DNA from: Bacteroidota bacterium
GTDB lineage: Bacteria > Bacteroidota > Bacteroidia > B-17B0 > Aurantibacillaceae
DNA length: 64,000 nucleotides
Direction: 5' to 3'
Assembly (NCBI GenBank): GCA_963169355.1
Contig: CAUJCR010000028.1
Location: 62,001-126,000, forward strand
Shown here: piece by piece, positions 1 to 8,609 of the stretch
How the letters are laid out: the number at the start of each line of letters is the position of its first letter
Numbering within the stretch: position 1 is the first letter of the stretch
Position numbers and translations under genes: made by a program
Notes under the pieces: generated by a model
Databases searched by the model: none
What the model was told of the DNA's origin: nothing
What the model saw: only the letters and a program-made list of their open reading frames with translations

Positions 1-270
1 TTAGCCGATGCCCAAGCCCAAGTTGCAAAAATGAAAGCCGATGCTCAAGCCGCTGCCGATAAATTGAAAGCAGAAGCTTATGCCGAAGCCGATAAGCAAG
101 TGGAACAAGTAAGCAACCCACTTGCTAAAATAGCTGCCAAGAAAGCAGCTGAGTTAGCGAAAAAAGAAGCCGATAAAAAAGCGCAAAAGATATTAGACGA
201 TGCCGAAGCTAAAAGTCAAAAAACGTTAGAAGATGCTAAAGCAAGAAGCGCCGCAGCTGCTGGTAAATAG
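1..270 (+). CDS. C-terminal tail of a Lys/Ala-rich coiled-coil protein (5' partial)
   Basis: The reading frame is open from base 1 to the TAG at 268-270, so this is the last 89 codons of a gene that begins outside the window. The sequence is almost entirely Ala, Lys, Glu, Asp and Gln, with recurrent DA-xA-xx-KA spacing. It is predicted to form a long charged helix or coiled coil, with no cysteine or catalytic motif. Similar charged tails end some large Bacteroidota AsmA-like or membrane-associated proteins, but the visible part cannot show which family this is. It converges with the next gene with only 2 nt between the stop codons. Confidence 0.6.
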   Translation, partial: LADAQAQVAKMKADAQAAADKLKAEAYAEADKQVEQVSNPLAKIAAKKAAELAKKEADKKAQKILDDAEAKSQKTLEDAKARSAAAAGK

Positions 271-272
271 TT

Positions 273-1280
273 CTAGTAATACTGGTAATCTAATTTAATA
301 ATACGCATGGTTTTATTATTCGTGTCGCGAATAATATATGAGGTGAGTTTTTTATTGGTATCGGTTATATAACTTATTTCTTTTTGTAAAACACCATTTC
401 TAAATTGCTTTTCGGTTAATAAGCAATCGTTAGCATCGTATTCATAAGTACGACTCAATTCTAATTCTCCATTACTATTACTCTTATAAACAGCACTGGT
501 AAGTTGGCCTTTAGCGTTATACGAAAACTGGCTGTTTTGCATAATCCAAGTTACAATATATTGCTCATTGATGGAGGTAAGTTGACCAGCATCATTTGTA
601 TTAAAAATAATCTCTTTATAAGAGCGTCCTTCGTTATTTTGACAAATCTTTTTGTATTGATTTTTTCCAGTAACTTGGTATTTATACGATTCTTCACTTA
701 ATATAAATTGCCCGCCCAGCTTAAATTCCGATTTAATTTCTGACACATTGGTTTCTTTACAGCGCTTTTCCTTTTCCATCTTACCATCCAAGGAATATTC
801 ATAATAATAACTTTCGTAATACGGTCCATCATTGTAGCGTTTTAATTTTAAGAGGTTGCTATCATTATAAAAATAAACCGTAGATGTAGTATCATAGAGG
901 TATTCGTTTTTAGTATAAGTATTGCCATTACTAACTTTTCGATGATTTCTATACACAGGCGCTGAGTGGTATTCTTTTTCAATTGTTTTAATAATAGTAG
1001 TGTAATAAAAGCGACTTAATAAACCTTTTTGATTAAATTCATAAAAATGCGACAAGCCTTTTTCTTCGGCCACTTGCATATCTTTTTTATCAATAATTTG
1101 AAAAGTTATTGATTTAATTTTTTGCGATTGAATATATTGATGATTAAACGGTAATTGACTCTCAAAAGCGGCTTCGGCCTTAGGCAATAAAGTTTGTGAA
1201 ACAGCCGAATAACAAATACCTATTAATATAAAAATAATTAATTTGTAGTACTGTTTTATGTTATGTGATTGATTTGTCAA
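273..1280 (-). CDS. Hypothetical secreted protein with YD/RHS-like repeats
   Basis: 335 residues. A hydrophobic segment at about residues 13-34 looks like a signal peptide or N-terminal anchor. The mature part has degenerate tyrosine-rich strands of the type 'Y-x-Y-(D/N)-x(2)-G-x-L', for example SYNAKGQLTS and YEYDANDCLL, recalling YD repeats in RHS-like proteins and in the many Bacteroidota secreted proteins of unknown function. There is no lipobox and no T9SS sorting domain. It is probably periplasmic or outer-membrane associated. No function can be assigned. It is transcribed away from rsmG's 3' side with a 143-bp gap in which I see no clear promoter. Confidence 0.6.
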   Translation of the reverse strand: MTNQSHNIKQYYKLIIFILIGICYSAVSQTLLPKAEAAFESQLPFNHQYIQSQKIKSITFQIIDKKDMQVAEEKGLSHFYEFNQKGLLSRFYYTTIIKTIEKEYHSAPVYRNHRKVSNGNTYTKNEYLYDTTSTVYFYNDSNLLKLKRYNDGPYYESYYYEYSLDGKMEKEKRCKETNVSEIKSEFKLGGQFILSEESYKYQVTGKNQYKKICQNNEGRSYKEIIFNTNDAGQLTSINEQYIVTWIMQNSQFSYNAKGQLTSAVYKSNSNGELELSRTYEYDANDCLLTEKQFRNGVLQKEISYITDTNKKLTSYIIRDTNNKTMRIIKLDYQYY

Positions 1281-1423
1281 TTTCTATTACTTAACCTATT
1301 ATACCCTTCAATATTAATAGTAAGAGAAAGGTTAAGTAAAACAAATATCTTATTTGAAATCATTCATTCGTGCCAAAATTTGTAAAGTCATTAACACTTT
1401 TACCAACAATAAAAAATGATTGT

Positions 1424-2050
1424 TTACAATGGATAATACACTACCTTTTTTGTTTCAAAAAAAGGTTCCTCAAAGTAATCTTGTAAATTATAAAATTTAG
1501 CTTTATGATAAAACGCACCAAATTCTTCTTTTAAATCGCCGCCTTTTAAATAAAGGATGCCATTGGGTAAGTCGTTAAAACTATTTTTAGATGCTTTAGT
1601 TCGTACCCAATTATAAAACTCAGGAAAAGCGGTTACGGCTCTACTAATTATAAAATCGTAAGCTAGTTTTATTTTCTCTGCACGTTCGTGTTGTGCGGTT
1701 AAATTAGTTAGTCCAATGGATGTTGCTACTTCATTTACCACTTTAATTTTTTTTCCAATTGAGTCCACCAAATGAAATGAACACTCAGGAAATAAAATAG
1801 CTAATGGAATACCAGGAAATCCTCCGCCACAACCTACATCTAGCAAGCGGGTGTGGGGTTTAAACTGAATTACTTTAGCAATACCTAAAGAGTGCAAGAC
1901 ATGATGTTCGTATAAAAGTTCGCTATCTTTTCTCGAAATCACATTAATTTGAGCATTCCAATAAGTATATAAATCATACAATTGCTCAAACTGCTGCTGT
2001 TGTACTGAAGATAATTGAGGGAAATATTTGAAGATAATATCGGGCTTCAC
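1424..2050 (-). CDS. rsmG: 16S rRNA (guanine527-N7)-methyltransferase RsmG
   Basis: 208 residues, the normal length for RsmG/GidB, which methylates N7 of G527 in 16S rRNA using S-adenosylmethionine. The SAM-binding loop LLDVGCGGGFPG lies at residues 69-80, the acidic ribose-binding motif VDSIGKK at 95-101, and the conserved ISRAV segment at 135-139. It follows the ECF sigma factor gene on the same strand with 23 nt between them, so it is probably the third gene of a glycosyltransferase-sigma-rsmG unit. Loss of this gene gives low-level streptomycin resistance in other bacteria (family knowledge). Confidence 0.95.
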   Translation of the reverse strand: MKPDIIFKYFPQLSSVQQQQFEQLYDLYTYWNAQINVISRKDSELLYEHHVLHSLGIAKVIQFKPHTRLLDVGCGGGFPGIPLAILFPECSFHLVDSIGKKIKVVNEVATSIGLTNLTAQHERAEKIKLAYDFIISRAVTAFPEFYNWVRTKASKNSFNDLPNGILYLKGGDLKEEFGAFYHKAKFYNLQDYFEEPFFETKKVVYYPL

Positions 2051-2073
2051 AAAAATAGATTCAAAATAGCGTA

Positions 2074-2691
2074 TTACATTTTGTTTTCTTGATTTTTTAA
2101 AATGTTATATAAAAAATCTCTTGCTCTAAATAACTGTGCTTTTACAGTACCTACTGGCAACTCAAGTTTTACAGCAATTTCTTCATAACTCAACTCTTCA
2201 TAATAACGCATCTTAACCAATTCTTTATATCGAGGTTTTAATTTTTCTACAACCTCTCTCAGCATTTCTACTTTTTGTTTTTTAATAATATGCTCTTCTG
2301 GGTCGAGTGTAGAGGCTTTTATGTTTTTAGAAAATTCTTGTCCCTCTTCATTCTCTGTTTTAGAGTCGAGCGACATGGCAGTATTTTTTTTCTTATTTCT
2401 TAAAAAATCAATGGCGTTATTTGAGGCAATTTTAAATAACCATGTACTAAAAGCGTAAGTTGGTGTATATTGTTCTAATCGTTTAAAAGCTCTTCCAAAG
2501 GCTTCAATGGTTAAATCTTCGGCATCATCTTTATTGTTACACATTCGCAACATAGTAAAATAAACCGACTCACGATAACGCTGCAACAATTCGGCATACG
2601 CTTTTTGGTCGCCCAATTGCAACGCACGCTGAATGAGTTTATAATCATAAACTGCCTTAGTTGTTAGCTTCTCTGGATCTAGTTCTTCCAT
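2074..2691 (-). CDS. RNA polymerase sigma factor, ECF (sigma-70 family)
   Basis: 205 residues. Sigma region 2 covers about residues 24-100, including DDAEDLTIEAFGRAFK (55-70, core RNA polymerase binding) and the -10-recognising helix FSTWLFKIASNNAIDFLR (81-98). Region 4 covers about 145-200, with helix-turn-helix sequence LSYEEIAVKLELPVGTVK. The linker between them is short and there is no region 1 or 3, so this is an ECF sigma factor. No anti-sigma factor gene is adjacent. Its first 13 bp overlap the end of the upstream glycosyltransferase gene, suggesting translational coupling. The target regulon cannot be read from the sequence. Confidence 0.92.
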   Translation of the reverse strand: MEELDPEKLTTKAVYDYKLIQRALQLGDQKAYAELLQRYRESVYFTMLRMCNNKDDAEDLTIEAFGRAFKRLEQYTPTYAFSTWLFKIASNNAIDFLRNKKKNTAMSLDSKTENEEGQEFSKNIKASTLDPEEHIIKKQKVEMLREVVEKLKPRYKELVKMRYYEELSYEEIAVKLELPVGTVKAQLFRARDFLYNILKNQENKM

Positions 2692-3821
2692 TTATTTGTT
2701 TTATAGAACATTTTACTAGTATGAATAACAGGATACACAAATAACAAAACCACTTCGTAAAAAAATGCCCATAACCACAAGTTACCTTCATTTAGTTTCT
2801 TAGAAGTTTTATTAAAGATAATCATTTGTATGAATATTTTCAACACTAATCCAATTCCAGCCGAAATTAAGGTTGTTTTAAAAAAACACATGCTAATAAG
2901 CGAAAGCAAGAAAAAGTACTGAGTAAAAAATGATATCCCAATTCTCATTCTTGTAGCTGAATTATATAAAGGAGCCGTTGTAATATGTCTTTGTTTTTGA
3001 TGTTTCCAATCTCTAAATGTTTTTTTGGGTATCGAATAGGTAATTGCTTGATGAGAAATAACCACATTTGTATTTTCGGTACTGCTTGCCTGATTGATAA
3101 ACAAATCGTCATCTCCCGACTCAATATGGTAATGTGTGGAAAAGCCTTTTTGTTTAAAGAATAAAGATTTTTTATAAGCTAAATTTCTACCAACACCCAT
3201 ATAGGCTTTGCCTTTAATAGCCGCAGAAAGATAGTTGGCTGCAATGGTAAACGTATCAAATCTAATTAAGCTATTTAAAAAACCTGACGTTTTTTGGTAT
3301 GCTCCGTAACCCAACACAATTTCGCGCTTGTTTACAAAACCACTGCCCATATCTCGAAGCCAAAACTCATCTGCAGGATAACAATCTGCATCTGTAAATA
3401 ATAAATTTTCGTACTTAGCACCTTTTATTCCCACCATCACCGCAAATTTCTTACCGTGCTTGTAATAATCATCCTCGTGTATATTTATCTTTCGCAGATT
3501 AGGAAAAATTTTAGCAAACTCATCAATCACGTGTTCTGTATTATCAAACGAGCAATCGTTTACCACAATAACTTCAAACTCAGGATAATTTTGTACCAAG
3601 ATTTTTGGTAAAAACTCCGTTAAATTATCATCTTCATTTTTAGCACAAATAATAATAGATACAGGCTCTTGTACCGTTGATTGTTCAAGAGCTGTTGTTT
3701 TAAAACGACCAACTGGTAAAATATTGATAAGATACTGAATAATAATAAACAAAAATGCCACTGCAAACACAATAAGCAGAATTTCATCCACTCCTATTTC
3801 TACAAAATCAGGAAAATACAT
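2679..3821 (-). CDS. Membrane-bound family 2 glycosyltransferase
   Basis: 380 residues. One N-terminal membrane helix (about 13-37) is followed by a GT-A catalytic domain with SIIICAKNE (55-63), VIVVNDCSFDNT (84-95), a DxD-type metal site DAD (144-146), GDDD (236-239) and a QxxRH motif (275-279) resembling the QxxRW of processive GT2 enzymes. Three to four hydrophobic helices close the protein. The fold resembles membrane transferases that make polysaccharides or glycolipids; substrate unknown. It leads a unit with the ECF sigma gene (13-bp overlap). A TATTTTTG box lies 4 nt before its ATG. Confidence 0.85.
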   Translation of the reverse strand: MYFPDFVEIGVDEILLIVFAVAFLFIIIQYLINILPVGRFKTTALEQSTVQEPVSIIICAKNEDDNLTEFLPKILVQNYPEFEVIVVNDCSFDNTEHVIDEFAKIFPNLRKINIHEDDYYKHGKKFAVMVGIKGAKYENLLFTDADCYPADEFWLRDMGSGFVNKREIVLGYGAYQKTSGFLNSLIRFDTFTIAANYLSAAIKGKAYMGVGRNLAYKKSLFFKQKGFSTHYHIESGDDDLFINQASSTENTNVVISHQAITYSIPKKTFRDWKHQKQRHITTAPLYNSATRMRIGISFFTQYFFLLSLISMCFFKTTLISAGIGLVLKIFIQMIIFNKTSKKLNEGNLWLWAFFYEVVLLFVYPVIHTSKMFYKTNKWKN

Positions 3822-3825
3822 ACAA

Positions 3826-3833
3826 CAAAAATA
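3826..3833 (-). promoter_or_regulatory. -7 promoter box, glycosyltransferase/sigma unit
   Basis: Minus-strand TATTTTTG matches the Bacteroidota -7 consensus TAnnTTTG. Only 4 nt separate its final G from the ATG at 3821, so transcription should start at or next to the start codon. No clear -33 TTG is present. Confidence 0.5.
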
Positions 3834-3859
3834 CCAAGCTAAACACTAAGTAATTAGCT

Positions 3860-3867
3860 TATATTTG
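3860..3867 (+). promoter_or_regulatory. -7 promoter box, HAD phosphatase gene
   Basis: TATATTTG matches TAnnTTTG and lies 25 nt before the ATG at 3893. It is divergent from the box at 3826-3833, with 26 bp between the two boxes. No good -33 element is visible. Confidence 0.45.
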
Positions 3868-3892
3868 TAACTATTAAACAAAGAAATTAACA

Positions 3893-4540
3893 ATGTTGCA
3901 AGGTATCAAGGCTGTTATTTTTGATATGGATGGTGTTTTAATTGATTCTGAACCTTTATGGCGTAGAGTGATGATTCAAAGTTTCAACGAAATTGGGATT
4001 CCATTAACTGAAGAAGATTGTATAACTACCACAGGCAGCCGTTTTATAGAGGTTATTAAATACTGGTTTGAGAAATACCAATTTCATACCCTGAATCCAA
4101 AGGATTTTGAAGACCTTGTTGTAGCTCGGCTTTGTGAACTTATAAAAAACGAAGGTCAATTAATGCCAGGAGTTATAAATGTGTTGGATTATCTAAAAGA
4201 TAATTCTTTCAAATTAGCAATTGGTACTTCTTCAAGCGAAAAACTGTTACACACAGTTATTACAAAGCTAAACATTCAGTCTTATTTTCACACAACATGT
4301 TCGGCAGAACATTTAAAATATGGCAAACCTCATCCAGAGGTTTTCCTGAATTGTGCTATCAACTTAGAAGTACTACCAAGCCAATGTTTAGTGATTGAGG
4401 ATTCAGTAAACGGCATCATTGCTGCAAAGGCTGCTCAAATAAAAGTATTAGCAGTACCCGACGAACATCATTTTAATAACCCAAAATTTTCGATTGCAGA
4501 TTATAAATTACCTAGCCTTACATTGTTTAATACAAATTAG
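3893..4540 (+). CDS. HAD-superfamily sugar-phosphate phosphatase (HxpB/beta-PGM-like)
   Basis: 215 residues. The HAD motifs are in order: nucleophile motif DMDGVLIDSEP (11-21, Asp11 nucleophile and Asp13 acid/base), motif II GTSSS (111-115), motif III lysine in KYGKPHP (Lys145), and motif IV acidic pair ED (169-170). The cap between residues 20 and 85 is helical, as in subfamily IA. The N-terminal DSEPLW sequence and overall length resemble E. coli HxpB (YniC) sugar/hexitol phosphatase more than true beta-phosphoglucomutase, but these families overlap and the substrate is not certain. A 175-bp repeat element begins 5 bp after the stop. Confidence 0.85.
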   Translation: MLQGIKAVIFDMDGVLIDSEPLWRRVMIQSFNEIGIPLTEEDCITTTGSRFIEVIKYWFEKYQFHTLNPKDFEDLVVARLCELIKNEGQLMPGVINVLDYLKDNSFKLAIGTSSSEKLLHTVITKLNIQSYFHTTCSAEHLKYGKPHPEVFLNCAINLEVLPSQCLVIEDSVNGIIAAKAAQIKVLAVPDEHHFNNPKFSIADYKLPSLTLFNTN

Positions 4541-4544
4541 GCAT

Positions 4545-4719
4545 TTAAACCCAAATTATGCATTAGCAATTCTATTACGAGCTAAAATCCCTGCAAAACA
4601 TGAAGCTTCGCAACTTTTTCTCAATCACCGTAGCTGTGGCTACGCTTCATTCGTAAAAGTTCATATTTTATTGGGCTTTTAACTCTCACTACTAATTCCT
4701 AATGCACAATCTGGGTTAA
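4545..4719 (+). repeat. 175-bp palindromic repeat with TTAA ends, copy 1
   Basis: The element begins TTAAACCCAAATTATGCATTAG and ends CTAATGCACAATCTGGGTTAA. The ends are imperfect inverted repeats (CCC-A-A/G-ATT-A/G-TGCATTAG) flanked on both sides by TTAA. The arms continue as inner complementary blocks (AACATGAA with TTCATATT) down to a central hairpin, CCGTAGCTGTGGCTACG (4628-4644). It is 8 mismatches from copy 2 at 6138-6312 over 175 bp and in the same orientation. It codes for nothing convincing. This architecture fits a miniature inverted-repeat transposable element (MITE), with TTAA as the possible target duplication. Confidence 0.8.
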
Positions 4720-4727
4720 AAGGAAAC

Positions 4728-4740
4728 TATGCATTAGCAA
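4728..4740 (+). repeat. 13-bp fragment of the palindromic repeat's left end
   Basis: TATGCATTAGCAA exactly repeats the 13 bp at the left end of copy 1, and lies 8 bp beyond that copy's right TTAA. It may be a remnant of a nested or partly deleted element. At 13 bp in AT-rich DNA, chance similarity is possible. Confidence 0.35.
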
Positions 4741-4742
4741 AC

Positions 4743-4777
4743 AAAAAAAGCTACCTCAACCGAGATAGCTTTTTTTA
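4743..4777 (-). terminator. Intrinsic terminator downstream of metK (bidirectional form)
   Basis: Seven A, then GCTA, a 12-nt loop, TAGC and seven T. The stem is symmetric, so it can act in both directions. It sits 18 bp past the metK stop and is the natural terminator for that minus-strand gene. Confidence 0.8.
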
Positions 4778-4794
4778 TTTATTTCAAACGGAGT

Positions 4795-6048
4795 TTATTT
4801 TAATTTAAACGCTGCTTTTACCTTACTTACGTAATCTAATTTTTCCCAAGTAAACAATTCAACTTTCATAGTTTTGGTTTTTCCATCTGGCGATTTGAAA
4901 GTTTTAGTTACCGTTTCATTTTTACGTCCCATGTGTCCGTATGCTGCTGTTTCGCTATACATTGGGGTACGTAATTTTAAACGTTGCTCAATAAAGTATG
5001 GACGCATGTCAAATACTTTCTCTACAATTTTAGCAATTTGTCCATCCGTCATTTTTACTTTTGCAGTACCATAGGTATTAATATAAATACCCATTGGTTG
5101 TGCTACCCCAATAGCATAAGATACTTGCACTAAAACCTCACTACAAACACCCGCTGCTACTAAGTTTTTAGCTATATGACGAGTAGCATAAGCCGCAGAA
5201 CGATCTACTTTTGATGGATCTTTTCCTGAAAATGCCCCGCCACCGTGTGCGCCTTTTCCACCATAAGTATCAACAATAATTTTACGACCCGTTAAGCCTG
5301 TATCGCCATGTGGACCACCAATTACAAACTTACCTGTTGGGTTAATATGATATGCAATTTTATTATTAAATAAATGAGCGTATTTTGGGTAGTTCTTTTT
5401 AACTCGAGGAATTAAAATCTCTACAATGTCTTTTTTAATTTTAGCTAACATCTTAGCCTCTGTATCAAAATCATCGTGCTGAGTAGAAACAACAATAGCA
5501 TCAATACGCACTGGTTTATTGTTATCATCGTACTCTAATGTTACTTGAGATTTTGCATCAGGACGTAAATATTTTATTTGTTTGTTTTCACGACGCAACG
5601 CTGCTAATTCTAATAAAATAGCGTGAGCTAAATCTAATGCTAATGGCATATAGTTAGCAGTTTCGTTAGTTGCATAACCAAACATCATACCTTGATCTCC
5701 TGCACCTTGTTCTTCTTTTTTCTTTCTATCAACACCTTGATTAATATCAGATGATTGCTCATGAATAGCTGAAAGAATACCGCAAGAATTGGCTTCAAAC
5801 ATGTATTCCGACTTAGTGTATCCAATTTTACGAATAACACCACGTGCAATTTCTTGCACATCTAAATATGCTTTAGATTTAACTTCACCAGCTAATACCA
5901 CTTGCCCTGTAGTTACTAATGTTTCGCAAGCTACTTTACTATTTGGATCGAAAGCTAAAAAGTTATCAATTAATGCGTCTGAAATTTGATCGGCAACTTT
6001 GTCTGGATGCCCTTCTGATACTGATTCGGAAGTGAAAAGATATCCCAT
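4795..6048 (-). CDS. metK: S-adenosylmethionine synthase
   Basis: 417 residues. MetK makes S-adenosylmethionine from methionine and ATP in the cytoplasm, normally as a tetramer. Visible signatures are the N-terminal [12 protein letters not shown] (6-17, with the ATP-binding His14), the methionine-loop sequence [12 protein letters not shown] (about 115-126), and the P-loop-like [20 protein letters not shown]. The length matches Bacteroidota homologues. There is no SAM-riboswitch-like leader upstream. A TAAATTTG box lies about 40 nt before the ATG. The gene is bracketed by two direct copies of the 175-bp repeat and followed by a strong terminator. Confidence 0.97.
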   Translation of the reverse strand: MGYLFTSESVSEGHPDKVADQISDALIDNFLAFDPNSKVACETLVTTGQVVLAGEVKSKAYLDVQEIARGVIRKIGYTKSEYMFEANSCGILSAIHEQSSDINQGVDRKKKEEQGAGDQGMMFGYATNETANYMPLALDLAHAILLELAALRRENKQIKYLRPDAKSQVTLEYDDNNKPVRIDAIVVSTQHDDFDTEAKMLAKIKKDIVEILIPRVKKNYPKYAHLFNNKIAYHINPTGKFVIGGPHGDTGLTGRKIIVDTYGGKGAHGGGAFSGKDPSKVDRSAAYATRHIAKNLVAAGVCSEVLVQVSYAIGVAQPMGIYINTYGTAKVKMTDGQIAKIVEKVFDMRPYFIEQRLKLRTPMYSETAAYGHMGRKNETVTKTFKSPDGKTKTMKVELFTWEKLDYVSKVKAAFKLK

Positions 6049-6089
6049 AATGTAATATTGGTTTTAAATTATTTTTTTTTGAAGTGCAA

Positions 6090-6097
6090 CAAATTTA
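6090..6097 (-). promoter_or_regulatory. -7 promoter box, metK
   Basis: Minus-strand TAAATTTG matches TAnnTTTG and predicts an untranslated leader of about 35-40 nt before the metK ATG at 6048. No clear -33 TTG was found. Confidence 0.45.
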
Positions 6098-6137
6098 AAG
6101 GTTTAGGGCGGGATTAAAAAAAATGTTTTGAACAATT

Positions 6138-6312
6138 TTAAACCCAAATTATGCATTAGAAATTTTATTACGATCTAAAATCCCTGCAAAATATGAAGCT
6201 TCGCAACTTTTTCTCTCTCACCGTAGCAGTGGCTACGCTTCATTCGTAAAAGTTCATATTTTATTGGGCTTTTAACTCTCACTACTAATTTCTAATGCAC
6301 AATCTGGGTTAA
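6138..6312 (+). repeat. 175-bp palindromic repeat with TTAA ends, copy 2
   Basis: Second full copy, same length and orientation as 4545-4719, with 8 substitutions and no indels by my alignment (about 95% identity). In this copy the innermost terminal block CATTAGAAATT pairs perfectly between the arms, AAAATATGAA (left) pairs with TTCATATTTT (right), and the centre is the hairpin CCGTAGCAGTGGCTACG. Both ends carry TTAA. It lies between metK's promoter and the ilvE terminator and does not interrupt a recognisable gene. Confidence 0.8.
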
Positions 6313-6330
6313 ATTTGAGTTAATACAATA

Positions 6331-6361
6331 AAAAAGGCTATCAATTACTGACAGCCTTTTA
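6331..6361 (-). terminator. Intrinsic terminator downstream of ilvE
   Basis: AAAAAGGCT, a 13-nt loop, then AGCCTTTT. The stem is flanked by A and T runs and lies about 20 bp past the ilvE stop, so it should end ilvE transcription; it could also work from the other side. Confidence 0.75.
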
Positions 6362-6382
6362 TACTTATAACAGAAAGAAATT

Positions 6383-7450
6383 TTAATTGATTTTATACAT
6401 CCAATTAAACTTATCGGCTACTTTTCCTTTTCTAATATTTCTTAAAGTTTCATCTACTTTATTTGAGAATTGGCGCTCGGCAACTGGAGGTAATGGATAA
6501 TAATTTTCTTCGTGTCCTATACCAATAATTTGGGCAATAGTAGCCGCTGTTCCGCAACCAAATGCTTCTTTTAAAGTACCTGCTGCATGAGCTTCTTGCA
6601 TTTCTTTAATTGAAATTTTACGTTCTTCTACTTTCATTCCCCAATCTCTAGCTAATGCCAATACACTTCTTCTAGTAATGCCATCAAGTATAGTATCGCT
6701 AAGCGCTGGTGTTACTAAGGTATCGCCTATAACAAACATTAAATTCATAGTACCCGATTCCTCAAGGTAAGAATGGGTGGCACCATCTGTCCAAATGACT
6801 TGTTGATAGCCCTTTTGTTGTGCTAATTTTGCTGGATATAAACTTCTGCCGTAATTTCCTGCCGCTTTCACAAATCCAATGCCTCCTTGCACGGCACGTA
6901 TGTAGTTAGTTTCAATTAATACTTTAATAGGCTCGGCATAATATTTACCTGCAGGGCATGTAATAATAATAAATTTATAAGTTTCACTTGGTTTAACGCC
7001 TATGGCCTCATCAGTTGAAATTAAAAACGGACGAATGTATAAGGAACCCGTTTCAGAGGTAGGCACCCAAGCAGCATCTAATCTCAACAATTCCGATAAA
7101 CCTTCCATGAAAATATCCTCAGGCACTTCGGGCATTGCCATACGAACAGCTGATTTATTTAAACGATTAAAATTATCCAATGGTCTAAAAATACTAACCT
7201 CACCCGCATCATTTTTATACGCTTTCATGCCCTCAAAAATAGCTTGACCATAATGTAAAGCTGATGTAGCATAACTCATTGGCACATCTTGATAAGGCAT
7301 AATGTATGACTTTTCCCATTTGCCATTAGCGTATTCTGCTACAAACATGTGATCTGAGAAACATTTCCCAAATGGCACATTGTTTACATCTTGTTCCGAC
7401 ACTCTACTGCGAGTCGTCTTCTCTATTTTAATATCAACACTTGTCGTCAT
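6383..7450 (-). CDS. ilvE: Branched-chain amino acid aminotransferase
   Basis: 355 residues from the chosen ATG at 7448-7450. The frame can be extended two codons to a GTG, but the ATG start is more plausible. This fold-type IV PLP enzyme interconverts Leu/Ile/Val and their 2-oxo acids. The PLP lysine is Lys195 in GFVKAAGNY, followed by the conserved EESGTMN segment. The N-terminal pattern ALHYGQAIFEGMKAY (64-78) and length are those of the long (BCAT-type) branch that includes the eukaryotic enzymes. It is monocistronic, with its own terminator at 6331-6361. Confidence 0.95.
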   Translation of the reverse strand: MTTSVDIKIEKTTRSRVSEQDVNNVPFGKCFSDHMFVAEYANGKWEKSYIMPYQDVPMSYATSALHYGQAIFEGMKAYKNDAGEVSIFRPLDNFNRLNKSAVRMAMPEVPEDIFMEGLSELLRLDAAWVPTSETGSLYIRPFLISTDEAIGVKPSETYKFIIITCPAGKYYAEPIKVLIETNYIRAVQGGIGFVKAAGNYGRSLYPAKLAQQKGYQQVIWTDGATHSYLEESGTMNLMFVIGDTLVTPALSDTILDGITRRSVLALARDWGMKVEERKISIKEMQEAHAAGTLKEAFGCGTAATIAQIIGIGHEENYYPLPPVAERQFSNKVDETLRNIRKGKVADKFNWMYKIN

Positions 7451-7607
7451 AATCACTAATTAATTGGTTTTAACAAATTAGCACATTATTTTATTTAAAA
7501 CAAACAAATTAGTCGATTTTTTTAGGAATCTTAAGGAAAATCTGTAAAAAGTCTATAATAATTTGAAGTTTCATAAAAATTACTATTTTCGTAAACTTAT
7601 CAACAAA

Positions 7608-8558
7608 ATGAAGTTTAAGGCTTACATATTATTTTTACTGCTGTTCATTCCTGTTTTTTTAACGGCAAAAGGCGAGCCTCAAAAAGACACCATTCGTTCA
7701 TTAGCCATAAATACTAAAATCACAAAATTGCAACTAGTAAAAATTATTGATTCTTTATTAGACTTAGACAATATTGATATCGAGCAAGTAGAACTAATTA
7801 GCTATTACAGTAGCATCATCAATTCGAGTAATAAATCAACAACTATCACTCATTGCAACAATATCCCAGCTACCAATTTTTATGATGATTTTGACGAAAG
7901 TACTGTTTTTCAAGTTACTGCACCAAATGAATTTCCAGAAACGCAGGTTATCACAATACAAAGCGACTCTTTAGGTTATTACGCACATCCACGAGTTGGG
8001 CAAATTAACTCAAAATTTGGGTGGAGAGATGGTCGTATGCACAAAGGCATTGATATAAACTTACACAGAGGTGATGCCGTAGTTGCCGCATTTGACGGCA
8101 TGGTGCGTATTGCCAATGTAAAAGGAGCTTACGGAAAAGTAATTATTATAAGGCATTATAACGGTCTTGAAACAGTTTATGCACACCTTTCTAAAATAAA
8201 AGTGAAGCAAGGACAAGTAGTATTAGCAGGACAAGTTATTGGTCAGGGAGGCAGTACAGGTCGAAGTTCTGGTCCGCATTTACATTTTGAGGTACGTTTT
8301 AAAGGTCAAGCTTTTAACCCAGCAGCTATTATTTCGTTTACCGAACATAAATTACTACACGATAGCATTGTTATTAAACGCTCTAAATATGGAATTTGCG
8401 CTTATCCAAGCAATGCCACATTACATACAGTGGAGAAAGGCGATACTTGGTATGAAATAGCTAAACGATACGGACACACCGTGAAAGAACTTTGCATTTT
8501 AAATAATACCGACAAACGCTACTATTTAAAACCAGGTCAAAAACTTCGTGTTAATTAA
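7608..8558 (+). CDS. Secreted M23 metallopeptidase with C-terminal LysM
   Basis: 316 residues from the ATG at 7608. The frame is open to a TTG at 7563, but that would put 15 polar residues before the signal peptide. Residues 1-21 are a signal peptide. The M23 (LytM) domain spans about 125-240, with zinc ligands His145 and Asp149 in HKGID and His224/His226 in HLHFEV. A LysM peptidoglycan-binding domain covers 272-314 (HTVEKGDTWYEIA...LKPGQKLRVN). It is likely a periplasmic DD-endopeptidase or amidase activator. Cys83 and the region 30-120 have no recognisable domain. All M23 metal ligands are present, so it is probably catalytic. Confidence 0.92.
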   Translation: MKFKAYILFLLLFIPVFLTAKGEPQKDTIRSLAINTKITKLQLVKIIDSLLDLDNIDIEQVELISYYSSIINSSNKSTTITHCNNIPATNFYDDFDESTVFQVTAPNEFPETQVITIQSDSLGYYAHPRVGQINSKFGWRDGRMHKGIDINLHRGDAVVAAFDGMVRIANVKGAYGKVIIIRHYNGLETVYAHLSKIKVKQGQVVLAGQVIGQGGSTGRSSGPHLHFEVRFKGQAFNPAAIISFTEHKLLHDSIVIKRSKYGICAYPSNATLHTVEKGDTWYEIAKRYGHTVKELCILNNTDKRYYLKPGQKLRVN

Positions 8559-8609
8559 TGATACGCCCTCCTTTTACATAATTTAAGTTTAGGTTTAATA
8601 CATATATCT

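Noticed and set aside
273-701. Plus-strand ORF inside the first minus-strand gene
   Set aside because: It is a shadow frame of the YD-repeat-like gene without a promoter or family resemblance.
4494-4682. 62-codon ORF overlapping copy 1 of the repeat
   Set aside because: It runs from the end of the HAD gene into the palindrome, has no start signal or family resemblance, and copy 2 does not support a conserved product.
6049-6137. Possible SAM riboswitch upstream of metK
   Set aside because: The leader is short and AT-rich, with no recognisable SAM-I/SAM-II core; only a TAnnTTTG box is present.
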